Below, one piece after another: positions 7,962-16,975 of a DNA stretch of 64,000 bases. This DNA is from Nitrincola schmidtii (GTDB lineage: Bacteria; Pseudomonadota; Gammaproteobacteria; Pseudomonadales; Balneatricaceae), in the NCBI RefSeq assembly GCF_008973715.1, contig NZ_WBOL01000003.1, positions 186,001 through 250,000 of the forward strand, read 5' to 3'. The position numbers were made by a program, and so were the translations under genes. How positions within the stretch are numbered: the stretch's first letter is position 1; each line of letters starts with the position of its first letter. The notes below the pieces were generated by a model. That model saw only the letters and a list, made by a program, of their open reading frames with translations, did no database searches and had not been told where the DNA came from.

Positions 7962-9200
7962 ATGTCTCGCAAAAGAGTGGTTGTAACTGGGTTAGGTCTG
8001 CTAACTCCGGTCGGTAACACTGTAAGGGATGCGTGGGACAATATTCTTGCTGGTAAGAGCGGAGCCCAGCTGATCGAGCATTTCGATACGTCAGCATTTG
8101 CTACGCGTTTTTCGGCACCTGTGAAGGCTTTTGACCTCGAGCCTTACATGAATCCTAAAGAAGGTCGTAAGATGGATCTGTTCATCCAATACGGCATGGT
8201 TGCTGCTATGCAGGCGATTGAGGATGCAGGTCTTGAAGTGACTGAAGAGAATGCAACTAGGATTGGCTGCGCAATAGGATCAGGCATTGGTGGATTACCC
8301 ATGATTGAGCGTACCCATGATCTTCTTAATGCTTCCGGTCCTCGAAAAGTGTCACCCTTCTTTGTCCCGGGTAGCATCATCAATATGATTGCTGGAAATA
8401 TAGCAATTAAATATGGTTTTCGTGGACCTAATATAGCCATTACCACGGCCTGTACATCCGGTACCCACAATATTGGTCATGCGATGCGTATGATTCAGTA
8501 TGGCGATGCTGACATCATGATTGCAGGTGGTGCAGAGATGGCAACAACACCACTAGGGATTGCTGGTTTCTCTGCGGCAAGAGCCTTATCAACTCGAAAC
8601 GATAATCCAGAAGCGGCTAGTCGCCCTTGGGATCGTGATCGAGACGGTTTTGTACTGGGTGAAGGTGCAGGAATCCTGGTTATCGAGTCTTACGAAAGTG
8701 CCAAAGCACGTGGTGCCAAAATTTACTGTGAATTGGCTGGTTTTGGTATGAGCGATGACGCGTTTCATATGACAGCACCTCCCGAAGATGGTTCAGGGGC
8801 CGCTTTGTCTATGCAAAATGCGATGAGAGACGCTGGTATGAATGCTGATGAGATCCATTATATCAATGCTCATGGCACGTCCACTCCAGCGGGTGATATT
8901 GCCGAATCAAATGCGGCTAAAACCGTACTGGGTAGTTCTGCTTCACAAGCACGTATGAGCTCAACTAAGTCGATGATTGGCCATCTATTGGGTGCAGCAG
9001 GAGCCGTTGAAGCGGCATTTTGTGTGCTAGCTATCAGAGATCAAGTTGCACCACCTACGATAAACCTTGATAACCCGTCTGAAGGCTGTGACCTGAATTA
9101 TGTCGCTCATCATGCTCAACCTTGCCTAATTAAGGGCACAATGTCTAATTCATTTGGTTTTGGCGGTACGAACGGAACATTGGTATTTAGACAGATGTAA
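7962..9200 (+). CDS. fabF: Beta-ketoacyl-ACP synthase II
   Basis: Condenses malonyl-ACP with acyl-ACP in fatty acid elongation. The 412-residue protein has the nucleophile Cys164 in [12 protein letters not shown], and the two histidines in [12 protein letters not shown] and [12 protein letters not shown], forming the Cys-His-His triad. GTVVVTGLG-type start ([13 protein letters not shown]) and length fit KAS II. TGGAGGAAC gives a good ribosome site before 7962. Confidence 0.97.
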   Translation: MSRKRVVVTGLGLLTPVGNTVRDAWDNILAGKSGAQLIEHFDTSAFATRFSAPVKAFDLEPYMNPKEGRKMDLFIQYGMVAAMQAIEDAGLEVTEENATRIGCAIGSGIGGLPMIERTHDLLNASGPRKVSPFFVPGSIINMIAGNIAIKYGFRGPNIAITTACTSGTHNIGHAMRMIQYGDADIMIAGGAEMATTPLGIAGFSAARALSTRNDNPEAASRPWDRDRDGFVLGEGAGILVIESYESAKARGAKIYCELAGFGMSDDAFHMTAPPEDGSGAALSMQNAMRDAGMNADEIHYINAHGTSTPAGDIAESNAAKTVLGSSASQARMSSTKSMIGHLLGAAGAVEAAFCVLAIRDQVAPPTINLDNPSEGCDLNYVAHHAQPCLIKGTMSNSFGFGGTNGTLVFRQM

Positions 9201-9233
9201 ACCTGTCTTTCACAACACAAGGAAGTGTCATTT

Positions 9234-10088
9234 ATGCATGATTGTAGTGAGCTACACTTTATTCCCATGGCAGACGTAATTCAGCAGCTTGTGAATGGTC
9301 AAAACAGTAGTGATCTTAATATTCAAGATCGCGGTTTAAGTTATGGTCATGGCGTTTTTGAAACTCTGAAAATTTCTGCAAACAAACCTTTATTGTGGCA
9401 ATCTCATATTGATCGATTGATAGCGAGTTGTCAGCGATTAAAAATTCCAGTTGATGCACTTCAGGAACAGCTCGAGAAGGATGTATCGCTTCTTGAATCG
9501 GTAGAGCAGGGTGTGTTGAAAATTATGGTGACGGCAGGTGTCGGTGGTCGTGGCTATCAACTACCGACTCACTCATCACCGACTCGTATAGTGCAGCTTT
9601 TTCCCTTTCCATCTTACCCAGATCAACCATCAACTTTGGGCATTAAAGCGCGTTGGTGTAGCATTCAACTCAGTTGCGCTCCATTACTAGCGGGTATTAA
9701 GCATTTGAATCGCTTAGAACAGGTGCTAGCGAGAGCTGAATGGAGCGATAGCGATATACGTGAAGGAATACTCTGTGGAAGCGATGGGTATCTTGCTGAA
9801 GGGACAATGAGTAACCTATTCATAGTGAAAGATCAGGTACTTAAAACGCCGGATCTTGTAAATTATGGTGTCGCAGGGATTATGCGCAATCACTTGATAG
9901 ATCTTGCGCGTTCCGCAGATATGGATGTTGATGTATGTAAATTGACCAAAAATGATTTAATTGCAGCCGATGAAGTTTTTTTCTGTAATAGCTTGATCGA
10001 AATTTGGCCACTGCGTCAATTGGAACAACACAGCTTTGAAGTGGGTCCAATGACCCGTAAACTTCAACAGTTGCTGATGGAAGAGTAG
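9234..10088 (+). CDS. pabC: Aminodeoxychorismate lyase
   Basis: PLP-dependent lyase making p-aminobenzoate from aminodeoxychorismate for folate synthesis. It belongs to fold-type IV: DRGLSYGHGVFETLKI at the N-terminus, the PLP lysine in GIKHLNRLEQVLA, and EGTMSNLFIV near the cofactor phosphate. Its place between fabF and mltG is the standard one. The ATG at 9234 has AAGGA about 10 nt upstream; ATG 9267 (MADVIQQLVNG) is a possible later start because homologues often begin just before the VNG segment. Confidence 0.92.
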   Translation: MHDCSELHFIPMADVIQQLVNGQNSSDLNIQDRGLSYGHGVFETLKISANKPLLWQSHIDRLIASCQRLKIPVDALQEQLEKDVSLLESVEQGVLKIMVTAGVGGRGYQLPTHSSPTRIVQLFPFPSYPDQPSTLGIKARWCSIQLSCAPLLAGIKHLNRLEQVLARAEWSDSDIREGILCGSDGYLAEGTMSNLFIVKDQVLKTPDLVNYGVAGIMRNHLIDLARSADMDVDVCKLTKNDLIAADEVFFCNSLIEIWPLRQLEQHSFEVGPMTRKLQQLLMEE

Positions 10089-10094
10089 TCCTTG

Positions 10095-11147
10095 ATGTTA
10101 AAAAAACTGTTTTTGTTGTTCCTCCTAGCTATCATTGTTGCTGTCGTAGCTGCATGGTATCTGTTTGATTATCATGAACGTGAACTTTACGCCCCCCTGC
10201 CGATAGAAGAGACAGTTGTCGTTAATGTGAATCAAGGAACTAGCTTTCAACAGTTGATGCGTCGTTTTGAGGCTGATGGCTGGCTTAAGCAGGCCGATTT
10301 TATGCGTCTTTATAGCCGTCTTCATCCTGAATTAACCTCCATTCGTGCTGGTGAGTACGCTATTAATCCAGGCAGAAGCTTGATGGATGTGATCGATCAA
10401 ATGAATCGTGGTGATGTGATCGCGCATCGCTTTACCATTATCGAAGGTCATACCTTTCGTCAAATGATCACGGCTCTTCACGCGGATGAACGTATCCAAC
10501 CAACCCTAAAAGATAAGTCCGAAGCTGAGTTAATGGAGATCATTACTGGTGATCCTGATTTACCCGCAGAAGGGATGTTCTTGGCAGAAACCTATCAGTT
10601 TATTCGTGGGGCGACTGATGTCGATATTTTACGTCGCGCCAATAGAGACTTACAAAGCTTCCTAGAAGCACAATGGATGTCTCGTGACGAAAGCTTACCT
10701 TATAAATCACCTTATGAAGCGGTCATTATGGCTTCAATTATTGAGCGTGAAACGGGTGTTGCTGCAGAACGAAGCAAAATCGCAGGTGTTTTCGTTCGAC
10801 GCCTTAATATCGGCATGCGCTTACAAACAGACCCTACCGTTATCTACGGTATGGGAGACAGTTACGTAGGCCGTATTACTCGCGCTGATTTGCAGCGTCC
10901 AACTCCTTGGAATACTTACACCATAGATGCTTTGCCCCCCACGCCCATTTCCATGGTTGGTCGCGAAGCCATCGTAGCGGCGTTTAATCCATTAGAGGGT
11001 AATGCGCTGTATTTCGTCGCGCGTGGTGATGGAACGCATCACTTTTCAGCCACACTGCGAGAACACAATAACGCTGTAAATCGCTATCAACGCAATCGTC
11101 GCAGCGATTATCGATCTTCACCACCGCCAGCAGGAAATACACCATGA
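10095..11147 (+). CDS. mltG: Endolytic murein transglycosylase MltG
   Basis: Inner-membrane lytic transglycosylase (YceG family) that cuts nascent glycan strands and sets their length. It has one N-terminal membrane segment (about residues 3-24, very leucine-rich), a LysM-like region, and the YceG catalytic domain; the catalytic Glu is in ASIIERETGV, followed by RLQTDPTVIYG. 350 residues is normal. It starts six bases after pabC; TTG at 10092 is an alternative one codon earlier. Its last codons overlap tmk as ATGA. Confidence 0.94.
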   Translation: MLKKLFLLFLLAIIVAVVAAWYLFDYHERELYAPLPIEETVVVNVNQGTSFQQLMRRFEADGWLKQADFMRLYSRLHPELTSIRAGEYAINPGRSLMDVIDQMNRGDVIAHRFTIIEGHTFRQMITALHADERIQPTLKDKSEAELMEIITGDPDLPAEGMFLAETYQFIRGATDVDILRRANRDLQSFLEAQWMSRDESLPYKSPYEAVIMASIIERETGVAAERSKIAGVFVRRLNIGMRLQTDPTVIYGMGDSYVGRITRADLQRPTPWNTYTIDALPPTPISMVGREAIVAAFNPLEGNALYFVARGDGTHHFSATLREHNNAVNRYQRNRRSDYRSSPPPAGNTP

Positions 11148-11776
11148 CAGGTCGTTTTATTACCCTTGAAGGTGTTGAGGGTGTTGGCAAAAGCACTAAT
11201 TTAGAGCACATTAAATGTCGACTAGCAGCCGCTGGTATTAAACTGGTTGTTACACGAGAGCCTGGTGGTACCGAGATGGCAGAAGAGATTAGAGCCTTGC
11301 TTTTGCAACCTCGTGACGAATCTGTATCGGAGATGGCGGAGTTGTTACTGATGTTTGCTGCGCGTGCTCAGCATCTTCACGCCTTAATTAAACCTTCGTT
11401 AGAAGCCGGTACTTGGGTCTTATGTGATCGCTTTACGGATGCTACCTTTGCTTATCAAGGTGGTGGAAGAGGAGTTTCTTTCGAATGGATATCGACCTTA
11501 GAAGCTATGGTTCAGCAAAGTTTACGACCAGATTTGACATTACTTCTTGATCTGCCCGTTGAAGTGGGATTAGAGCGAGCAAGACAGAGAAGTGCTTTTG
11601 ACCGTTTTGAAGCTGAGCAGCAGCATTTTTTTGAACAGGTACGTAAGGTTTATTTACACAGAGCCGCGCAAGAACCTGAGCGCTTTGCAATTATTGATGC
11701 GACTCCTTCAATTGACCGAGTTCAAGCCCAGATTGATCAGGTGTTATTCGATAAGCTTGGAGTGCCTGCAGTATGA
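11144..11776 (+). CDS. tmk: Thymidylate kinase
   Basis: Phosphorylates dTMP to dTDP. The 210-residue protein has the P-loop GVEGVGKSTN, the DRF motif in CDRFTDATFAYQGGGRG and the lid region ARQRSAFDRFE. The ATG overlaps the mltG stop (ATGA), and its own stop overlaps holB the same way, so translation of the three is coupled. Confidence 0.96.
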   Translation: MTGRFITLEGVEGVGKSTNLEHIKCRLAAAGIKLVVTREPGGTEMAEEIRALLLQPRDESVSEMAELLLMFAARAQHLHALIKPSLEAGTWVLCDRFTDATFAYQGGGRGVSFEWISTLEAMVQQSLRPDLTLLLDLPVEVGLERARQRSAFDRFEAEQQHFFEQVRKVYLHRAAQEPERFAIIDATPSIDRVQAQIDQVLFDKLGVPAV

Positions 11777-12765
11777 ACAAACCAGTCGTTTTGCCTTGGG
11801 CTAGACCTTTATGGCAGCGATTGGTCATGCAGCATCAGCAATCTAAATTACCTCATGCGATCTTATTAAGTGGTCATACCGGCATAGGTAAAAGTGAGTT
11901 TGCTCATGCCTTTGCACATCTCTTACTGTGCCATCGCCCTGTTAATCAACAACCTTGTGGTCAGTGTAGAAGTTGTGAGTTGGTTAGTAGTGGAACACAT
12001 CCTGATCAAGTCTATCTGCATCCAGAAGAGCAGGGTAAACCGATTAAGGTTGATCAAGTACGTGAGTTAATGAGCTTTTTACATAGTACAGCACAACAAG
12101 GTGGTTATCGTGTTGTCGTGATGGAACCTGCCGAAAGCATGAACATCAATGCTGCGAATGCTTTACTGAAGTCTTTGGAAGAGCCTGGCGATAATACTCT
12201 ACTGCTATTAGTTTCTCATTTACCGGGTCAACTGATGCCGACCATTCGAAGTCGCTGCCAACAAGTGACATTCCCTTTTCCTGATCATGCGATCGCAACT
12301 GCTTGGCTTGCTGAAGAATTATCGCTTAGCCATGATAGAGCAGAGCAGTTATTGTCTATTTCGCAAGGTGCTCCTTTGAAGGCGAAAGATCTGTTTCAGC
12401 GAGACTTAATTACCTTACGTGCATCCTTCATGAAAAGCTTAGGAGATCTTCTCAAAGCACGCATTACGGCGGTTGCCGTGGCTGAAAAGCTTTATAAAGA
12501 AGATCTGTTACAATTATTAGAATGGATACATAGCTTATTAGTTGATATTGTTCGTCTACAGGCTGATGATCAAGCCTTGAGTATCAGCAATAAAGATATG
12601 CAAAAAATGCTCAGTGCTGTTTCTAACAGGGCGAACGCGATGCAGGTGTTTAATTTGTTGGATCACGTTCAATCTGAGCGTGTTAGTTTATTGCAACGCC
12701 ACAATCCAAATCGACAGTTGCTTCTTGAAACGCTGTTGTTAGGCTGGGTTAAACTGGTTCGTTAA
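11773..12765 (+). CDS. holB: DNA polymerase III delta' subunit
   Basis: Clamp-loader subunit of the replicative polymerase. The 330-residue AAA+ protein has a P-loop-like GHTGIGKSEFA, a four-cysteine zinc module (CHRPVNQQPCGQCRSC), the ALLKSLEEP segment and the SRC arginine-finger-like motif in IRSRCQQ. Length agrees with E. coli HolB (334). Overlaps tmk by ATGA. Confidence 0.94.
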   Translation: MNKPVVLPWARPLWQRLVMQHQQSKLPHAILLSGHTGIGKSEFAHAFAHLLLCHRPVNQQPCGQCRSCELVSSGTHPDQVYLHPEEQGKPIKVDQVRELMSFLHSTAQQGGYRVVVMEPAESMNINAANALLKSLEEPGDNTLLLLVSHLPGQLMPTIRSRCQQVTFPFPDHAIATAWLAEELSLSHDRAEQLLSISQGAPLKAKDLFQRDLITLRASFMKSLGDLLKARITAVAVAEKLYKEDLLQLLEWIHSLLVDIVRLQADDQALSISNKDMQKMLSAVSNRANAMQVFNLLDHVQSERVSLLQRHNPNRQLLLETLLLGWVKLVR

Positions 12766-12783
12766 TGATGAAGGAATAGTTCG

Positions 12784-13134
12784 ATGTCCATAGTGCCTAG
12801 AATTAGCCATGGTATTTTATCGTTATCAATAGAAAATAAAGAAGATCTCTACAAGTCTTTTATGCCATTTGTGACCTATGGTGGGTTGTTTATTCCGACA
12901 TCACGCTCCTATCAACTGGGTGAAGAAGTTTTCATGTTGCTGACTATTATGGAAGAGCAAGAAAAAATACCGGTGACGGGTAAAGTGATCTGGGTAACAC
13001 CTAAAGCCGCTCAAGGTGGACGGGTTCCGGGTATTGGCATTCAGTTGACATCTGATGATGCACCATTGGTTAGAAAGATAGAAAATTACTTAGCGGGCGC
13101 ATTGAACAGCTCTAGACGCACTTACACTATTTAA
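12784..13134 (+). CDS. pilZ: PilZ-domain protein of the holB-tatD locus
   Basis: 116-residue stand-alone PilZ protein, homologous by position and content (FMPFVTYGGLFIPTSRSYQLGEEV and GKVIWVTPKAAQGGRVPGIGIQL) to Pseudomonas PilZ, needed for type IV pilus assembly. Like that founder member, it lacks the N-terminal RxxxR c-di-GMP binding motif, so it probably works by binding PilB/FimX-type partners and not c-di-GMP. Confidence 0.88.
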   Translation: MSIVPRISHGILSLSIENKEDLYKSFMPFVTYGGLFIPTSRSYQLGEEVFMLLTIMEEQEKIPVTGKVIWVTPKAAQGGRVPGIGIQLTSDDAPLVRKIENYLAGALNSSRRTYTI

Positions 13135-13164
13135 ACGCAGTTATATCAGGATTTTTTTCGAAGT

Positions 13165-13938
13165 ATGTTTATAGACTCGCATTGTCATCTCGATCGTATC
13201 AATCTAGAAAAAATTAATGCAACACTACCGAGTTTAGTGGACGCTGCTCATGCACGTGATGTTGATAAAATGTTATGTGTATCGATTGATCTTGATCAGT
13301 TTGAACAGATGGAAAGGGTAACGCGAGAATTTAACAACGTGTATATTTCAGCCGGAGTTCATCCATTGCATGTTGATGAACAGCCTTTTAATGAACCGAG
13401 ACTTAGAGAAGCTGCTGCAAAGGATCGTGTTATTGCGATAGGCGAAACTGGATTAGATTACTATTATTCTCGTGATCATATCGATGCTCAACATGAGAGC
13501 TTTGCTGGTCATCTTCGTGTCGCAGGTGATTTAGGTTTGCCCGTGATAGTGCATACCCGTGATGCTAGAAAAGATACGCTTGATCTTATTGATCAGCATG
13601 GTAATTCAGAAACAGCGGGTGTATTGCATTGTTTTACCGAGTCGCTCGATATGGCGATGCAGGCACTGGATCTTAATTACATGATTTCTTTTTCAGGGAT
13701 CATTACTTTTAAAAATGCTGAAGAGCTACGAGCTGTAGTCAAAGCAGTTCCTCTTGAACGTTTGTTGATCGAAACGGACTCGCCTTATTTGGCACCCGTT
13801 CCCTATCGCGGTAAACAGAACCAGCCTGCTTATGTCGTTGAAGTGGCACAGTGTGTAGCGGATCTCAAAGGGGTTTCACTAGAAACGGTTGCAAGGGTCT
13901 CTAGTGAAAACTTTTATCGTCTTTTCTCAAAAGCTTAG
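13165..13938 (+). CDS. TatD-family metal-dependent DNase (YcfH type)
   Basis: 257-residue TIM-barrel metallohydrolase: FIDSHCHLDRI supplies the first metal ligands, GETGLDYYY the bridging Glu, IVHTRDA and LHCF the histidines, and ETDSPYLAP the catalytic Asp. The family has 3'-5' exonuclease activity on DNA. Position after pilZ is the YcfH position of gammaproteobacteria. The last gene of this operon; it converges with the CheW-like gene 20 bp away. Confidence 0.92.
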   Translation: MFIDSHCHLDRINLEKINATLPSLVDAAHARDVDKMLCVSIDLDQFEQMERVTREFNNVYISAGVHPLHVDEQPFNEPRLREAAAKDRVIAIGETGLDYYYSRDHIDAQHESFAGHLRVAGDLGLPVIVHTRDARKDTLDLIDQHGNSETAGVLHCFTESLDMAMQALDLNYMISFSGIITFKNAEELRAVVKAVPLERLLIETDSPYLAPVPYRGKQNQPAYVVEVAQCVADLKGVSLETVARVSSENFYRLFSKA

Positions 13939-13957
13939 TTTCTTAAATCCTAGTATA

Positions 13958-14521
13958 TCAAAAGCCTAGGTCATCATCAGACATAGGTGTAATACTTAGC
14001 AACATCTTAGTCAGATCTAATAAGATGATTAAGATGTTGTTGTGATAGCAAACACCTTGTACGAAGCGTTTAGCTGACTCGTCACCGCTCAAATTAGGCG
14101 CTCGATCAACGCGATTAGTCGGTAAGTTGATAACCTCATCCACACTGTCTACCACTAAACCAATGACTTCCTTATCGTTCAACTCGACAATAATGATTCG
14201 CGTTTCATCATCGTAAGGTACGTCAGACATATGAAAGAGTCTACGAGTGTCTATCACTGTGACGACGTTACCGCGCACATTAATGATGCCTAGTACGGAA
14301 TAGTCAGCGCCAGGAACGGGTGTAATTTCAACATAACGTAAGACTTCTTTGACTTGCATTACATCAATACCGTAGAGCTCTTGATTCACTCTAAAGGTAG
14401 CCCACTGGTGGTAAACGACTTCCTCTTCTTTAGCGCGGCGTGCGTTTTCTTCCTGCTTTTTCTTGTTCGCGGAGATCTTCTCCATCATTTTAATTTGCTC
14501 TGCAGCGGCCTCTAAACTCAT
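13958..14521 (-). CDS. CheW-domain protein with N-terminal helix
   Basis: 187 residues. The first ~45 are a charged, probably helical extension (SANKKKQEENARRAKEEE), followed by a complete CheW domain: WATFRVNQELYGIDVMQVKEVLRY, then GIINVRGNVVTVIDTRRLF and VVDSVDEVINLP. CheW couples chemoreceptors to the CheA kinase. No other chemotaxis gene is nearby. The ATG at 14521 (MSLEAAAEQ) has AAAGGAA upstream and is preferred to the TTG at 14527. Confidence 0.88.
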   Translation of the reverse strand: MSLEAAAEQIKMMEKISANKKKQEENARRAKEEEVVYHQWATFRVNQELYGIDVMQVKEVLRYVEITPVPGADYSVLGIINVRGNVVTVIDTRRLFHMSDVPYDDETRIIIVELNDKEVIGLVVDSVDEVINLPTNRVDRAPNLSGDESAKRFVQGVCYHNNILIILLDLTKMLLSITPMSDDDLGF

Positions 14522-14680
14522 GATCAAGGTTCCTTTCTGCTAGCCATAACAGGCTGACGGTGACGATAATATTGATTTGGATTATAGCGGTAATAAATGC
14601 ATGTGACTATGATATGTCCATGAATTGCATTGGCACTTTAAACAAGTCTAGGATGAAAAGCATATTTTGCCCATTAAAAA

Positions 14681-14998
14681 TTATAAACAGTTATCAGGTT
14701 TAGGTAATCCAGCAATACATGCTGCTAATTTAGCTGGACTACCAGGAAATAACTTCATCAAATAGATGCTACGTCCTTTTTCAGCACCTAGCTCCCGACT
14801 CACCGCTTTGCACAAAGGACGCATGGCGGGAGAGTGTTCATAATTTAGGTAAAATTGTCGAATCACTCGAATAATTTCCCAGTGATCATCGGTCAGTTGA
14901 ATTCCTTTTTCCTTAGCCAGTTCGACAGCAAGATCTTCAGACCAATCTTCCAGTTTAAACAAATACCCTTCATCATCCAGCAAGTCTTGATAGTTCAT
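14681..14998 (-). CDS. tusE: Sulfurtransferase TusE (DsrC family)
   Basis: 105-residue DsrC-like protein. The essential penultimate cysteine is present in the C-terminal PDNCL. It accepts persulfide sulfur from TusBCD and passes it to MnmA for 2-thiouridine formation in tRNA wobble positions (pathway knowledge). It is the last gene of the tusDCBE run, 13 bp after tusB. Confidence 0.93.
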   Translation of the reverse strand: MNYQDLLDDEGYLFKLEDWSEDLAVELAKEKGIQLTDDHWEIIRVIRQFYLNYEHSPAMRPLCKAVSRELGAEKGRSIYLMKLFPGSPAKLAACIAGLPKPDNCL

Positions 14999-15011
14999 TT
15001 GCTAAGCCTAA

Positions 15012-15299
15012 TTAAAACCAACTGACCACTCGATCGCAACGTAAGGTTAGGTTGACGAACTCCGCATCGTTAATTATCACGACAGATTCATCAGCTTTAA
15101 TTCCTCTGGCTTCGATATCTATATCCAGAGCGTGGATGATGATATGCGTGGGAAGTTTTGTACGATGGATAGGAAGCGCTAAGTAAACAGCATCTTCAAT
15201 CAGTAGCAACTCATCGGTCTCAGACAGCGCTTTTAGGCACTGATTTAGTTTATGTAAGTCTGAAGGTGGCGTATTAAGGGTATGCAGTGATTTGCTCAT
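15012..15299 (-). CDS. tusB: Sulfur relay protein TusB (DsrH)
   Basis: 95-residue DsrH-like subunit of the TusBCD hexamer. Recognised by length, by position between tusC and tusE, and by the ELLLIEDAVYLAL segment followed by ARGIKADESVVIINDAEFVNL. TusB lacks the active cysteine carried by TusD and is structural. Starts 23 bp after tusC. Confidence 0.9.
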   Translation of the reverse strand: MSKSLHTLNTPPSDLHKLNQCLKALSETDELLLIEDAVYLALPIHRTKLPTHIIIHALDIDIEARGIKADESVVIINDAEFVNLTLRCDRVVSWF

Positions 15300-15322
15300 A
15301 AAATGCTCTTGATAGACAGTCG

Positions 15323-15703
15323 TTAAAGCGTAAAGACAACATCATGTTCATTAATCAGTTGCTTAATTGCATCTGTATTAAGTTCAGTTGCATTAATCTG
15401 AAGCTGATCTATCTCGATGCCATGATAAGTTAAAGCGCTATCTTCAGCATAGACTGCCTCGATATCATACATGGCTAGCGATGAATGCAATGCGTTGAGG
15501 TTTTTTTGACGTAAAGGAGCGCTGTGTTGATTCGAAAGCAGCTGAAGCACGCCATCTCCTAAAAATAAAAGACTGATGTTTTGTTCAAACACCGAGCAGG
15601 TTAAGGCAATGTCCAGCAAGTCTCGTGCGGCTGAAGTGCCATAAGGAGGCGAGTTGAAAATCAACAAAAAGCGCTTAGGTGTCGGTTGTTTTTCAGGGCT
15701 CAT
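15323..15703 (-). CDS. tusC: Sulfur relay protein TusC (DsrF)
   Basis: 126-residue DsrE/F-fold protein with the family segment FNSPPYGTSAARDLLDIALTCS near the N-terminus and LLFLGDGVLQLL in the middle. Part of the TusBCD complex. Its ATG overlaps the tusD stop (ATGA), consistent with coupled translation of complex subunits. Confidence 0.92.
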   Translation of the reverse strand: MSPEKQPTPKRFLLIFNSPPYGTSAARDLLDIALTCSVFEQNISLLFLGDGVLQLLSNQHSAPLRQKNLNALHSSLAMYDIEAVYAEDSALTYHGIEIDQLQINATELNTDAIKQLINEHDVVFTL

Positions 15704-16098
15704 CCTCGACCTCCAAAGGTGATTACGCGATCAGAGATAATAGCAGCCTCAATTAATTGGCCGAGTCCCGATAACTCAAACCCTTCTGCAAGATTATGGT
15801 GTGTTTTGTCATAACGGCGTGCTTCATTGCTATCGAGTACGCCTCGTCTTATGGCAGCGGCGATACAAACCACTAAATCGAGCTTATGCTCGTCAGCTAA
15901 AGACCTCCAGTCAGACGGTAGGCAGGGTTCATCTGCAGCACTACTGGATAGAGCGTTGCCATTAAAGACACCGTCACGATAAAAAAATACTCGATGCAAA
16001 GTGTGTCCGGCTTCCAAAAGCGCACGTGCAAAGCGAAGTGCGGTTTCTGGTGCTTGATGTTGCACGGGTGATGCATGAATAACGAGGGTGAAAATCAT
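15700..16098 (-). CDS. tusD: Sulfurtransferase TusD (DsrE)
   Basis: 132-residue DsrE-type subunit carrying the persulfide cysteine in LVVCIAAAIRRGV (the equivalent of E. coli Cys78). It also has RVFFYRDGVFNGN and FELSGLGQLIEA, both typical. The ATG at 16098 (MIFTLVIHAS) is chosen over an in-frame start at 16140, because family members begin at this strand and the upstream part lies in the yccA terminator. Confidence 0.93.
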   Translation of the reverse strand: MIFTLVIHASPVQHQAPETALRFARALLEAGHTLHRVFFYRDGVFNGNALSSSAADEPCLPSDWRSLADEHKLDLVVCIAAAIRRGVLDSNEARRYDKTHHNLAEGFELSGLGQLIEAAIISDRVITFGGRG

Positions 16099-16119
16099 CT
16101 GATAAACCCTTAGAAAAGA

Positions 16120-16155
16120 AAAACCCCGCCATCTTAACAAAGAAGGCGGGGTTTT
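16120..16155 (-). terminator. Intrinsic terminator after the BI-1 gene
   Basis: AAAACCCCGCC (16120-16130) pairs perfectly over 11 bp with GGCGGGGTTTT (16145-16155). On the minus strand the stem is followed by TTTTTCTTTTC, a good U-tract. It should end the BI-1 transcript just before tusD, with some read-through possible. Confidence 0.9.
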
Positions 16156-16170
16156 CTAAAGCTAAAGCGA

Positions 16171-16851
16171 TTAGTCGTTGCTTAATACGCCTACTAAGTG
16201 AAGTAGGTGAACAAACAAGTTGTAAATACTTAAGTACAAACCAACAGTAGCCATAATATAGTTTTGGTAATGACCATTCACAATATTGCTAGTGTCGTAC
16301 AAAATGAAGCCTGCCATCAGCAGAACTACTAAAGCTGAGAAAGCTAAGTGTAATGCTGGAATATGAACGCCGAAGAAAGGCAGAACCAGCAAAACAACCA
16401 TAGCGATCAGCATCACAATCGCGCCTGTCGCTAAGAAGCCACCCATAAAGCTGAAGTCACGCTTGCTGCTCATCACGTAAGCTGACAAGCCCACGAAAGT
16501 AAGAGCCGTCATGCCGAGTGCGGTCATGACTATTTGACCACCGCCAGACATAGCTAAGTAGTGGTTAAGGATAGGACCTAAACCAAATCCTAGTAAACCT
16601 GTAAAGGCAAATACCAGCGGTAGAGCTGCAGCAGAGTTCTGTTTTTTATGGAGTACAAAAAGCAGACCAAAGCTGACCAGTACACTACCGATATACATAA
16701 AAAATGGAGGGTTGATGATCATGGAGATCACTGCCGTAACGGCACTGAATCCCAAAGTCATGGCAAGCAACATGTAAGTGTTGCGAATCAATTTATTGGT
16801 CTGGATTACTGACGCTTCTGAGCGATAACCCAATTCTTGTACTTTATCCAT
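16171..16851 (-). CDS. yccA: BAX inhibitor-1 / YccA family membrane protein
   Basis: 226-residue protein with about seven hydrophobic segments and the BI-1 features: short cytosolic start (MDKVQELGYRSEAS), TYMLLAMTLGFSAVTA as first membrane helix, and FILYDTSNIVNG with LYLSIYNLFVHLLHLVG at the end. E. coli YccA interacts with FtsH; BI-1 proteins are linked to ion leak and stress. ATG 16851 has GAGGA upstream and is preferred to the start at 16863. Next to tusDCBE as in Pseudomonas. Confidence 0.9.
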   Translation of the reverse strand: MDKVQELGYRSEASVIQTNKLIRNTYMLLAMTLGFSAVTAVISMIINPPFFMYIGSVLVSFGLLFVLHKKQNSAAALPLVFAFTGLLGFGLGPILNHYLAMSGGGQIVMTALGMTALTFVGLSAYVMSSKRDFSFMGGFLATGAIVMLIAMVVLLVLPFFGVHIPALHLAFSALVVLLMAGFILYDTSNIVNGHYQNYIMATVGLYLSIYNLFVHLLHLVGVLSND

Positions 16852-16975
16852 AGTAGTCCTCATTGAAGTAAAATCTGGAACAGGGCTAATAATCAGGGTA
16901 AATTACCCTAAGTTCAAGTTTTTGACCTAAATCAATAGCAATAATTCCCAATTAACCTCTGAAAATTGAAATCAG